A stretch of 64,000 nt of DNA, from contig JBLXDJ010000010.1 of assembly GCA_048264105.1 (NCBI GenBank), positions 1-64,000 on the forward strand. Direction: 5' to 3'. This stretch comes from Oceanospirillum sp048264105 (GTDB taxonomy: Bacteria > Pseudomonadota > Gammaproteobacteria > Pseudomonadales > Halomonadaceae). The position numbers and the translations under genes were made by a program. The first letter of the stretch is position 1, and the number at the start of each line of letters is the position of its first letter. Shown here piece after piece: positions 1-7,909 of the stretch. Under the pieces are notes generated by a model. The model made no database searches. It saw only the letters and a list, made by a program, of their open reading frames with translations, and was not told the origin of the DNA.

Positions 1-104
1 ATCGCCATTTTCACATTGGTCAGATCAACGTCAGAGTTGTCCGCTTTAACACGAATTTTGACGTTGTAGTCAATGACGCGCTTGACCGCTACCAATACTT
101 TCAT
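1..104 (-). CDS. etfB: Electron transfer flavoprotein beta subunit, N-terminal fragment
   Basis: Only the first 34 codons are in the window; the gene runs off the left edge. The translation begins MKVLVAVKRVIDYNVKIRVK, the standard start of EtfB, which with EtfA accepts electrons from acyl-CoA dehydrogenases and passes them to ETF:ubiquinone oxidoreductase. A strong ribosome site (AGGGAGG) lies just upstream of the ATG. It is the last visible gene of the leftward run after two acyl-CoA dehydrogenases, which fits its role as their electron acceptor, though it may be the housekeeping ETF. Confidence 0.9.
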   Translation of the reverse strand, partial: MKVLVAVKRVIDYNVKIRVKADNSDVDLTNVKMA

Positions 105-146
105 GGGAGCCTCCCTGTATTTCGTAATAAGAGTTTCAGATGCCCG

Positions 147-1265
147 TTATTGAGCGATCAGACGGTTAAGGTGCCAGTCGCGGCTACCCAGCAACATATT
201 CAGACTGGTCAGACGCTTAAAGTAATGACCGACATCCAGTTCGTCTGTGATACCCATACCACCATGCAGTTGAACAGCGGATTGACCAACCAGGCGCGCT
301 GCATTGCCGATCTTCACCTTCAGCATGGATGCGGCCCGTTGTGCTTCAGCAGCATTGGCAGGTTCCAGTACCGAAAAGTAAAGCATGGAACGTGACATCT
401 CTTTCTCGATAAACATATCCGCGATACGGTGCTGAACCACCTGGAAGTTACCAATAGGGCGTTCAAACTGCTTACGGGTTTTCACGTATTCATTGGTTTT
501 TTCCAGCAGGGCATCCATGATGCCGACCGCCTCGGCAGACAGCGCAATAATCCCGTCTGCCAGAACCTCATTGACAGCATCAGCGGCAAGACCGGTCTGA
601 CCCAAAACAGCACTCTCATCCACAAAGACCTGATCCAGCACCAGGTTCGACGCCGAGCTGCCATCGTTGCCTTTGTAGTCCTTAAGGCTCAGTCCCTGAC
701 TGTCTGCCGGAACGACAAAAACGGTCAGCCCGGATTCACTGTCATCAGAAGTCTGAGCAGTCACCAACAGCAGATCACTGGTGTTGGCATTCAGGACATA
801 ATTTTTAGCACCGCTAATGGCATAACCCGAACCTTCTTTTACCGCATGGGTTGCCACGGATGCAGGTGTTGAAGCCGCTTCCAGCTCAGTATGCGCCAGA
901 GACACCTTTAGAGAACCTTCCGCAATCTGAGGCAGCAGCGTTTCTTTCTGCCCGGAATGGCCGAGTTTATTGATCAGGTTCGCGGACAGAATCACCGTGG
1001 CAAAGAACGGCTCAACCACCATGCCTTTACCAAAGGCTTCCTGAAGAACAATCGCATCCTGAATGGTACCGCCCAGACCACCAAACTCTTCCGGGACCAT
1101 AAGCGCCAGCCAGCCCAGCTCGGCAAAAGTCTGCCAGTTTTTCTCGTCATAACCCGCGTCGCTGTCAGCCAGCTTACGGCGGGTCTCAAAATCGTATTCG
1201 TTCGTGATAAAGCGGGATGCACTGTCCTGCATCATTTGCTGAATATCGTTTAATGAAAAGTCCAT
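147..1265 (-). CDS. pimD: Acyl-CoA dehydrogenase, small-subunit type (PimD-like)
   Basis: FAD-dependent acyl-CoA dehydrogenase of about 372 residues, oxidising an acyl-CoA to the 2-enoyl-CoA in beta-oxidation. The ATG at 1265 (MDFSLNDIQQMM) is preferred to an in-frame GTG three codons earlier. The C-terminus has the family motif LHGGMGITDE. It begins 13 bases after a second acyl-CoA dehydrogenase, an arrangement seen for two-subunit enzymes such as pimeloyl-CoA dehydrogenase PimC/PimD and the ChsE pairs of steroid side-chain degradation. The Pim assignment is inferred from gene set and length; the substrate is not shown by sequence alone. Confidence 0.72.
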   Translation of the reverse strand: MDFSLNDIQQMMQDSASRFITNEYDFETRRKLADSDAGYDEKNWQTFAELGWLALMVPEEFGGLGGTIQDAIVLQEAFGKGMVVEPFFATVILSANLINKLGHSGQKETLLPQIAEGSLKVSLAHTELEAASTPASVATHAVKEGSGYAISGAKNYVLNANTSDLLLVTAQTSDDSESGLTVFVVPADSQGLSLKDYKGNDGSSASNLVLDQVFVDESAVLGQTGLAADAVNEVLADGIIALSAEAVGIMDALLEKTNEYVKTRKQFERPIGNFQVVQHRIADMFIEKEMSRSMLYFSVLEPANAAEAQRAASMLKVKIGNAARLVGQSAVQLHGGMGITDELDVGHYFKRLTSLNMLLGSRDWHLNRLIAQ

Positions 1266-1278
1266 AGTCCCCACCCTA

Positions 1279-2475
1279 TCAAAGGCCCAAAACCTGTTTG
1301 GAAATGATGTTCTTCTGAATTTCGTTTGTACCGCCGTAGATACTCAGCTTGCGGTTGTTGTAATAAACAGGAGCCGCTTTAGCCGCAAATGCAGGACCTT
1401 CGGTTTCACCATCAAAACCGGTCTGGTACTGCTCCGGCAGGAATGGCAGCCCCTGAATGCCCGCCACTTCTAACAGAAGCTCATCCAGCAGCTGCATAAT
1501 CTCGGTACCTTTAATCTTCAGAATGGAAGACTCAGAACCCGGTGCTTTACCGGTAGCAACGGAAGACAGAACCCGCAGTTCTGTAAATTCCAGCGCCTTA
1601 AGCTCAACCTCTGCCTCTGCAACACGGGACATAAACACGGCATTGCCTGACAGGTCATTCAGCTCAGAGGTACCGCTTTCGATGCGTTTTTTCAGGCTGG
1701 CCAGTTTGGCCTTAGACTCGGCAACACGGGCGATACCGGTACGCTCATGGGTCAGCAGTACCTTGGCATAGGTCCAGCCTTTACCCTCTTCACCAATCAG
1801 GTTTTCCGCCGGCACTCTGACATCCTCAAAGTGCACCTCATTAACTTCACGGATACCGTCGATGGTGATAATCGGAGTTACCGAAACACCCGGTGTTTTC
1901 ATATCGATCAGCAGGAAGCTGATGCCATCCTGCTTTTTGCCGGTGTCATCGGTACGAACCAGACAGAAGATCCAGTCAGCGTGCTGACCCAGGGTTGTCC
2001 AGGTTTTGGTGCCGTTAACGATGTAATGATCACCGTCCCGAACCGCTTTGGTTTTCAGGGACGCCAGATCCGATCCTGAATTGGGTTCGGAATAGCCCTG
2101 ACACCACCAGACGTTAGACGCCAGAATGTCAGGCAGAAAGCGCTGCTTCTGCTCTTCGTTGCCATAGGTGTAGATAACCGGGGCCACCATAGACAAGCCA
2201 AAAGGAACCAGTCGTGGCGCATTATGGGCAGCGGACTCATTGGCAAAAATATACTTCTGTGCCGTCGTCCAGCCTGTGCCACCGTACTCTACCGGCCAGT
2301 TGATACCCGCCCATCCCTTTTCATGCAGCGCTTTCTGCCAGAGGACATGATCCTCTTTTGTCAGGTAGATGCCGCTATCTTGTTTTTCTTTTACCGACTG
2401 AGGGTATCTGGTTCGGAAGAATTCTCTGACCTCTTCACGAAAAGCCAGATCCTGATCACTAAAATTCAAATCCAT
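1279..2475 (-). CDS. pimC: Acyl-CoA dehydrogenase, large-subunit type (PimC-like)
   Basis: FAD acyl-CoA dehydrogenase of 398 residues from the ATG at 2475 (MDLNFSDQDLAFREEVREFF); a GGAG ribosome site sits 7 bases upstream, and the longer open frame starting at 2511 lacks support. The central FAD/substrate region reads QGYSEPNSGSDLASL. Near the C-terminus the motif is IYGGTNEIQ: the position that carries the catalytic glutamate in MCAD (YEGT) is glycine, as in other large subunits of this branch. It is probably paired with the downstream acyl-CoA dehydrogenase as a heteromer acting on CoA esters of dicarboxylic or carboxylated substrates. Confidence 0.75.
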   Translation of the reverse strand: MDLNFSDQDLAFREEVREFFRTRYPQSVKEKQDSGIYLTKEDHVLWQKALHEKGWAGINWPVEYGGTGWTTAQKYIFANESAAHNAPRLVPFGLSMVAPVIYTYGNEEQKQRFLPDILASNVWWCQGYSEPNSGSDLASLKTKAVRDGDHYIVNGTKTWTTLGQHADWIFCLVRTDDTGKKQDGISFLLIDMKTPGVSVTPIITIDGIREVNEVHFEDVRVPAENLIGEEGKGWTYAKVLLTHERTGIARVAESKAKLASLKKRIESGTSELNDLSGNAVFMSRVAEAEVELKALEFTELRVLSSVATGKAPGSESSILKIKGTEIMQLLDELLLEVAGIQGLPFLPEQYQTGFDGETEGPAFAAKAAPVYYNNRKLSIYGGTNEIQKNIISKQVLGL

Positions 2476-2552
2476 CATCACTCTCCGGTTTGTTCTATTT
2501 ATGCAAACCAAAATACCACATAGAAGAACCGAGTCAACAAATTACGGTATCT

Positions 2553-2571
2553 AATTTCTCTATGCGAAACT
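2553..2571. promoter_or_regulatory. Candidate IclR-type operator (degenerate copy)
   Basis: AATTTCTCTATGCGAAACT matches 13 of 19 positions of the perfect palindrome at 13011-13029, with the half TGCGAAA intact. It lies about 80 bases upstream of the pimC-like start codon, where an operator for that transcript would sit. Inferred from similarity only. Confidence 0.4.
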
Positions 2572-2651
2572 GAAAAACGCAAAATTGACTATCCGGTCGA
2601 AAAGAAAGGCTTTTATGGGCCACTGAAAAAACGTGCTAAAGGACAGAAATG

Positions 2652-2689
2652 CAAAAGAAAAGGCTCCGAATCAAAAGATAAGGAGCCTT
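2652..2689 (-). terminator. Rho-independent terminator after the pimF-like gene
   Basis: On the minus strand an 8-bp stem AAGGCTCC/GGAGCCTT with a 14-base loop is followed by a T-rich run (TTCTTTTG). It should end the thiolase/pimF transcript before the acyl-CoA dehydrogenase genes. Confidence 0.7.
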
Positions 2690-2700
2690 AAAAGGAAACC

Positions 2701-2800
2701 CAGTGAATTAAGATAAAACCCCGTAAGATTAAACCGAATTCAGAGCACTTAAGAGAAACTCAGAGTACGCAAGAGGTTTCCAGAGCGCTGAAGAGCATTC
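2701..2800. repeat. Degenerate 20-bp tandem repeat, about five units
   Basis: Five consecutive 20-base units can be aligned, the last three clearly: CAGAGCACTTAAGAGAAACT, CAGAGTACGCAAGAGGTTTC, CAGAGCGCTGAAGAGCATTC. The pattern CAGAGnnCnnnAAGAG is shared; the first two units are weaker. The array overlaps the stop codon of the pimF-like gene. Confidence 0.6.
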
Positions 2801-4850
2801 AGGAGGCCGATGCCCGTGACTCCAATAATGCAGACGGCTGCCAGTTATCCGGGTCCAGCGTACGGCGGTACTCATTGATTTTATTCAGCACCGTCTCAAA
2901 ACCCATCTGCTCCGCCAGGAACATAGGGCCACCGCGGAATGCCGGGAAGCCATAGCCGTTGACATACACCACATCAATATCACTGGCGCGCTGAGCAATC
3001 CCTTCCTCAAGGATTTTGAAGCCTTCATTAATCAGTGTCAGCGTCAGGCGACTAACAATCTCCTCATCAGAGAGGACTCTTCGGGTCACCCCAAACTTTG
3101 CCGACATCTTTTCAATGATGGCCTGAACATCCGCATCAGGTTTTGGCCGCTTATCGTCCCGATAATCGTAATAACCCAGCGAACACTTCTGGCCGATACG
3201 ATCCGCTTCCACCAGCGCATCGGCAATGGCGTAGGTCTCAGGCTTGCCCCGCAGCTCTGGCGAGAGATTGCGGCGGGCGTTGTAGGAGATATCCAGACCC
3301 GCTAGGTCAGAAACAGCCAGCGGTCCCATCGCCATACCAAAATTTTTCATCGCCTGATCGATCTGTTGCGGTGAGGCACCTTCCAACAGGCAGAGCTGCG
3401 TTTCCCGGAAATACTGGCGCAGCATACGGTTTCCGATAAAGCCGTAACAAACACCAGACAGCACAGGAATTTTACGAATCTTCTTCGCCAGCTCCATCAC
3501 CGTTTTCAGCACGACTTCCGTCGTCTGATCACCCTGAATCACTTCCAGAAGCTTCATAATATGAGCCGGACTAAAGAAGTGCAGACCAATCACCTGCTCC
3601 GGTCGCTGGGTGTATCCGGCAATAATATTGATATCCAGATAAGAGGTATTGGTCGCCAGAATGGTGCCGGGCTTACAGGCCGCATCCAATTTACGGAAGA
3701 CATCTTCCTTTACATCCAGGCTTTCAAACACCGCTTCGATAACCAGATCCGTATCGGCCAGATCATCATAGGAGAGCGTGCCCTTAAGGCGGGACATGGC
3801 ATCCTGATAAGCGGTCTCGCTGAGTCGCTGACTCTCAAACTGGCGCGTCAGCGTCTGATTGACCCGATCAAGCCCTGTCTCCAGCGCCTCGGTGTTCCGC
3901 TCCACCATGGTGACCGGGTATCCGGCCTGCAGCAGGCAGACACTAATACCTGCGCCCATGGTACCGCCGCCAATCACACCAACATGCTGAATCGCCAGCG
4001 GCTGGACATCATCAGACACATTCGCCAGCTTTGGTGACTGCTTTTCAGCAAAGAATTTGTGCCGCAGGGCTGCAGATTCCGGTGATGCTTTACACTCCTG
4101 AAAGGCGGCACGCTCATAGGCCAGACCATCCTGAAGGGTTGAATGGGTCGCCGCGACAATACAGTCCAACGCCACTAATGGGGAGCGCTGCCCGCGGAAT
4201 TTTTTCTCTAACAGACGCTTCCAGTCAGCAATCTGCTCATCACTCAGAGGCGCGACATCCTCATGGCGCTGACGTTTACCCTGAGCCAGCAATCCACCGG
4301 CAAATTCGATCGCAGAAGAGAACAGGTCACCTTCTGCAATCTGATCGATCAGGCCGATCTCCTTAGCCTGCGCAGCCGAGCGAAACTCGCCCAGCGCAGC
4401 CATTTTGATCGCTTCATCTGCAGCAATCAGACGCGGCAGACGCTGGGTTCCACCGGCTCCCGGAATCAAACCCAGAGTCACCTCCGGCAACCCCAGCTTG
4501 GCTGTGGACACTGCAATCCGATAATCACAGGCCAGCGCCAGTTCCAGACCACCACCCAATGCCGTTCCATGCAGGCACGCCAGAGTGATCTTGCTGCAGC
4601 CCTCAATCTGGGCCAGCACATCCGGCAGAATTGGCATCATCGGTGGTTTATCAAACTCGGAAATATCCGCACCCGCGACAAAGGTTTTCCCGGCACAGGT
4701 AAACAGAACGACATCAACAGTATCGACTTCCGCACGCTGTACAGCTTCCTGCAACCCCGAGCGAACCGCCTGAGACAGCGCATTAACCGGTGGGTTGCAG
4801 ATCTCGATAATGCCGATATTACCCTCGGCGCGATAGGTGACTACACTCAT
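2799..4850 (-). CDS. pimF: Fused enoyl-CoA hydratase / 3-hydroxyacyl-CoA dehydrogenase (PimF-like)
   Basis: A 683-residue bifunctional beta-oxidation enzyme. The N-terminal crotonase domain (about 1-190) shows the oxyanion-hole regions GTALGGGLELALACDYRIA and LGLIPGAGGTQRLPRL. The NAD domain begins near residue 290 with GVIGGGTMGAGI, and the dehydrogenase motif HFFSPAHIMKLLEV follows. Hydratase precedes dehydrogenase, as in FadB, FadJ and PimF. A ribosome site (AAAGGAG) overlaps the stop codon of the thiolase 11 bases upstream, so the two are translationally close. It converts enoyl-CoA to 3-ketoacyl-CoA for that thiolase. FadJ-like is the alternative name; the context favours PimF. Confidence 0.82.
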   Translation of the reverse strand: MSVVTYRAEGNIGIIEICNPPVNALSQAVRSGLQEAVQRAEVDTVDVVLFTCAGKTFVAGADISEFDKPPMMPILPDVLAQIEGCSKITLACLHGTALGGGLELALACDYRIAVSTAKLGLPEVTLGLIPGAGGTQRLPRLIAADEAIKMAALGEFRSAAQAKEIGLIDQIAEGDLFSSAIEFAGGLLAQGKRQRHEDVAPLSDEQIADWKRLLEKKFRGQRSPLVALDCIVAATHSTLQDGLAYERAAFQECKASPESAALRHKFFAEKQSPKLANVSDDVQPLAIQHVGVIGGGTMGAGISVCLLQAGYPVTMVERNTEALETGLDRVNQTLTRQFESQRLSETAYQDAMSRLKGTLSYDDLADTDLVIEAVFESLDVKEDVFRKLDAACKPGTILATNTSYLDINIIAGYTQRPEQVIGLHFFSPAHIMKLLEVIQGDQTTEVVLKTVMELAKKIRKIPVLSGVCYGFIGNRMLRQYFRETQLCLLEGASPQQIDQAMKNFGMAMGPLAVSDLAGLDISYNARRNLSPELRGKPETYAIADALVEADRIGQKCSLGYYDYRDDKRPKPDADVQAIIEKMSAKFGVTRRVLSDEEIVSRLTLTLINEGFKILEEGIAQRASDIDVVYVNGYGFPAFRGGPMFLAEQMGFETVLNKINEYRRTLDPDNWQPSALLESRASAS

Positions 4851-4861
4851 AACCCGCTCCT

Positions 4862-6061
4862 TTAAACCCGTTCAAGAATAACCGCAATGCCCTGACCCAC
4901 ACCGATACACATGGTCACCAACGCATAACGTCCACCCGTTTGCTCCAGCTGACGAACCGCTGTCAGTGCGATACGACCACCACTGGCACCCAGCGGATGG
5001 CCCAGTGCAATTGCGCCACCATTGGGGTTCAGGCGAGGATCTTCAGGATCGATACCCAACTCCTGAACACAACCCAGCACCTGAGCGGCAAAGGCTTCGT
5101 TAATCTCGATAACATCCATATCGGCCAGAGATAATCCCGCACGCTCCAGAGCTTTACGGGAGGCAGGAACCGGTCCAAGGCCCATAACCCGTGGTTCAAC
5201 ACCCGCTACAGCGGTGGATACCACACGGGCACGGGGTCTGATGCCAAACTGCTCCTGAATCGATTGATCACCTATCAGCAGCGCTGAGGCACCATCATTA
5301 ATACCTGACGCATTACCGGCAGTAACCACACCGCCCTCAAAAAGCGTACGCAAACCGGCCAGTTTCTCTAAACCGGTTTCCGGGCGCGGATGTTCGTCGG
5401 TATCGATCGTAACGGTTTTATTGCGCCCTACTGTAACGTCAATCGGCAGAATCTCTTCTTTAAAGAAGCCGCGTTCAAAGGCTTGCTGATATTTCTGTTG
5501 CGAGCCATAGGCAAAGGCATCACAGGCCTCACGGCTTAACCCCAACTGGGCGGCAACATTGTCAGCGGTCTGAGGCATCGAGTGATTACCATAGACTTCA
5601 GTAATTTTCTTGTTGGTAAAACGAGGGCCAATCGTTGTATCCGCCAGCACCTGGCTACGGTCAAATGCCTGAGTCGATTTCGATAATACCAGGGGGGCAC
5701 GACTCATGGACTCAACGCCACCGGCAACAAAAAGACGCCCCTCATTGCAGCGCACAGCACGGGATGTATCAATCAGGGCAGCCAGAGCAGAACCACAAAG
5801 ACGATTAACCGTCAGCCCCGCTGTCGTTACCGGTAAACCGGCCTGCAAGCCCGCAAAGCGGGCAACATTACGACTATCTTCACCGGCCTGATTTGAACAG
5901 CCGGCAACAACATCCTCTACCAGCGCGGCATCCACACCGGTGCGGACCAGCAGTTCTTTGATGGCTGCGGCCAGCAGGTCATCAGGACGGACAGAAGAAA
6001 GGCCACCGTTAAAGCGACCAAAAGGGGTTCGTATTCCATCGTAAATAAAAGCATCCAACAT
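4862..6061 (-). CDS. pimB: Acetyl-CoA acyltransferase (thiolase; PimB/PcaF-like)
   Basis: A 399-residue thiolase cleaving 3-ketoacyl-CoA to acetyl-CoA and a shortened acyl-CoA. The nucleophilic cysteine is in NRLCGSALAAL (near residue 90), the catalytic histidine in GHPLGASG, and the C-terminal cysteine in CIGVGQG. The N-terminus IYDGIRTPFGRFNGGLSSVR resembles beta-ketoadipyl-CoA thiolases (PcaF/PaaJ) that act on dicarboxylyl-CoA esters, in keeping with a dicarboxylate pathway. It is the first gene of the leftward operon; an AGGTGA ribosome site precedes the ATG and a candidate IclR site lies immediately upstream. Confidence 0.82.
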   Translation of the reverse strand: MLDAFIYDGIRTPFGRFNGGLSSVRPDDLLAAAIKELLVRTGVDAALVEDVVAGCSNQAGEDSRNVARFAGLQAGLPVTTAGLTVNRLCGSALAALIDTSRAVRCNEGRLFVAGGVESMSRAPLVLSKSTQAFDRSQVLADTTIGPRFTNKKITEVYGNHSMPQTADNVAAQLGLSREACDAFAYGSQQKYQQAFERGFFKEEILPIDVTVGRNKTVTIDTDEHPRPETGLEKLAGLRTLFEGGVVTAGNASGINDGASALLIGDQSIQEQFGIRPRARVVSTAVAGVEPRVMGLGPVPASRKALERAGLSLADMDVIEINEAFAAQVLGCVQELGIDPEDPRLNPNGGAIALGHPLGASGGRIALTAVRQLEQTGGRYALVTMCIGVGQGIAVILERV

Positions 6062-6069
6062 AAATCACC

Positions 6070-6088
6070 TATTTCGCATACCGGAATT
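6070..6088. promoter_or_regulatory. Candidate IclR-type operator at the thiolase operon
   Basis: TATTTCGCATACCGGAATT matches 15 of 19 positions of the palindrome at 13011-13029; the left half TATTTCGCAT is identical. It sits 9 bases upstream of the thiolase start codon, next to its ribosome site. Confidence 0.5.
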
Positions 6089-6229
6089 AACTTTCAATCT
6101 ACATGCTAAGAAATCAAAAATAAATAAAAAATCTCACTCAATCAGAATAAAAAGTCTCATATTTCTATAGATAGCTATTCTAAGAATCTGAAATAAAGAT
6201 GCTTCTGGCTGATTAAATTTTTAATTTTT

Positions 6230-6248
6230 AGTTTTGCATAGCGGTACA
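6230..6248. promoter_or_regulatory. Weak candidate IclR-type site before the acyl-CoA ligase
   Basis: AGTTTTGCATAGCGGTACA matches 12 of 19 positions of the 13011 palindrome, including the core GCAT-GCG. It lies 57 bases upstream of the ligase start. On its own this would not be convincing. Confidence 0.25.
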
Positions 6249-6304
6249 TGATTTTGCTAGCATGGATTTCAACAAAATAAAAACAAGGTTATGAGGACCT
6301 GAAA

Positions 6305-7888
6305 ATGCTTATCCCTCACGAAGAGATCATGGGTAGTCATTCAGAAACTGTGGTTAAGAATTTGCCGGAAAGAATGAGTCATGCCGTGTTGCGCCATGCT
6401 CTGAGTCATCCTGACAATATCTGTACCGTGGAAGAGCAGCGCTCGATGACCTACGGCGAATTAGCGGCTGCCGTTGAAGACGCCAAACGTTTCCTGCAGG
6501 CGCATCAGGTGAGAGGAGGTGACCGGGTTCTGCTGGTAGCAGAGAACAGCCTTGTACTGCTGACCTTTATGATGGCTACCAGTGAGCTGGATGCCTGGGC
6601 GGTTCCGGTTAATTCACGCCTGACGGATTACGAGATTCAGAATATCTTTGATGACTGCAAACCAAGGCTTGTGATTTACACGACGGAGGTTTCTCAGACC
6701 GCAGAGCAGCACGCAAAGGCCATGGGTCATACACTGCAGACTCAATTATCCTCCGGCACCTTTATTCATTCCCCAACACTGGAAGCCACTCCTGAAGTGG
6801 TACAGGCATCCGGCAAAGAGCAGGTCTTCGCGCTGATCTACACCTCAGGTACAACCGGCAAACCCAAGGGAGTGATGCTGACCCACAGTAATGTGTTGTT
6901 TGCTTCAGCATTATCCGGCCGAATCCGCCATCTTGACGAGCACAGCTATGTTTTCGCTGCACTGCCGATGTCCCATTCCTTTGGTCTGACATCCTGCTGT
7001 CTGGCAACCTTGCTGTATGGTGGCGCACTGTATTTTGAGCCTAAATTCTCCGCCCAGAAATGCCTGAAAACCCTGGTGGATCAGAAAGTGACCATCTTCA
7101 TGGGGGTTCCTCCCATGTACAGCAGCCTGATTGATGAGATTAAACGTCAGGGGATCAACACCCATGAACTTAACCTGACCTACCTCTTTATTGGCGGGGC
7201 TTCTCTGGATATGGAGACCAAACGCTATATCGAGGGGGTATTCGGTATGGTATTGCACAACGGCTATGGCCTGACGGAAACCAGTCCTACCGTATCGGCA
7301 CTGCGCTATAACACCCAGTTGAATAACCTCTCCTGTGGCCGACCAATCCCAGGGATCGAAATTAAGTTATTAGCGGAAAACGGGCAGGAAGTTCAAACCG
7401 GTGACGTAGGGGAACTCTGGACCCGAGGCCCCCATGTGATGAAAGGCTATTATAATAAGCCGGAGATGACCGCAGCGGTTCTGATGGATGACGGCTGGCT
7501 GAATACTCAGGATCTGGCCCGGCTGGATGAAGACGGCAATCTCTACATTGTCGGTCGCACAAAAGAGCTGATTATCCGTTCCGGCTTTAATGTTTATCCG
7601 GCTGAAGTTGAGGCGGCAATCAATGAACACGACTCGGTGATTCAGTCCGCTGTGGTGGGTGTCACCGAAGACCATAATGAGGTTGTGATCGCTTTTGTTC
7701 AGATGTCTGAAGGCCAAAGTCTGTCACAGGATGAACTGCGGGTATTCTGTAAAGAGCGCCTGTCCCCTTACAAGGTACCGGCCCGCTTTATATTTCTGGA
7801 TCATTTCCCCGCCAGCGGATCAGGAAAAATCCTGAAAAACCAATTAAAAATAATGGCAGAAGAACTCTGCAGTTCCTCTACCCATTAA
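6305..7888 (+). CDS. pimA: Acyl-CoA synthetase, AMP-binding (PimA-like ligase)
   Basis: A 527-residue adenylate-forming acyl-CoA ligase that activates a carboxylic acid with ATP and CoA. It shows the phosphate-binding motif YTSGTTGKPKGVMLTH (near 180), the adenine motif GYGLTETSP, the hinge GRTKELIIRSGFNVYPAEVE (near 420) and a C-terminal GSGKILK with the catalytic lysine. A GAGGA ribosome site precedes the ATG. It diverges from the thiolase operon and heads a short rightward operon with a permease and a thioesterase. The role as the entry enzyme of the dicarboxylate pathway is inferred from context; the acid itself cannot be read from the sequence. Confidence 0.75.
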   Translation: MLIPHEEIMGSHSETVVKNLPERMSHAVLRHALSHPDNICTVEEQRSMTYGELAAAVEDAKRFLQAHQVRGGDRVLLVAENSLVLLTFMMATSELDAWAVPVNSRLTDYEIQNIFDDCKPRLVIYTTEVSQTAEQHAKAMGHTLQTQLSSGTFIHSPTLEATPEVVQASGKEQVFALIYTSGTTGKPKGVMLTHSNVLFASALSGRIRHLDEHSYVFAALPMSHSFGLTSCCLATLLYGGALYFEPKFSAQKCLKTLVDQKVTIFMGVPPMYSSLIDEIKRQGINTHELNLTYLFIGGASLDMETKRYIEGVFGMVLHNGYGLTETSPTVSALRYNTQLNNLSCGRPIPGIEIKLLAENGQEVQTGDVGELWTRGPHVMKGYYNKPEMTAAVLMDDGWLNTQDLARLDEDGNLYIVGRTKELIIRSGFNVYPAEVEAAINEHDSVIQSAVVGVTEDHNEVVIAFVQMSEGQSLSQDELRVFCKERLSPYKVPARFIFLDHFPASGSGKILKNQLKIMAEELCSSSTH

Positions 7889-7909
7889 TCAGACAATCTC
7901 CGGAATGCC

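Larger units (their letters stand above)
2476..2798. other. Regulatory gap between pimF-like and pimC-like genes
   Basis: This 323-base stretch holds no gene. It contains a leftward terminator (2652-2689), a degenerate 20-bp tandem repeat running up to the pimF stop codon, and a degenerate copy of the IclR-type palindrome at 2553-2571. It therefore looks like the end of one transcript and the promoter of the next. Confidence 0.6.
6062..6304. promoter_or_regulatory. Divergent promoter region, thiolase operon and acyl-CoA ligase operon
   Basis: An AT-rich 243-base gap between two divergent transcripts. It holds one good partial match (6070-6088) and one weak match (6230-6248) to the IclR-type palindrome found in front of the TRAP operon. 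No clear -35/-10 pair could be fixed by eye. Confidence 0.55.
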
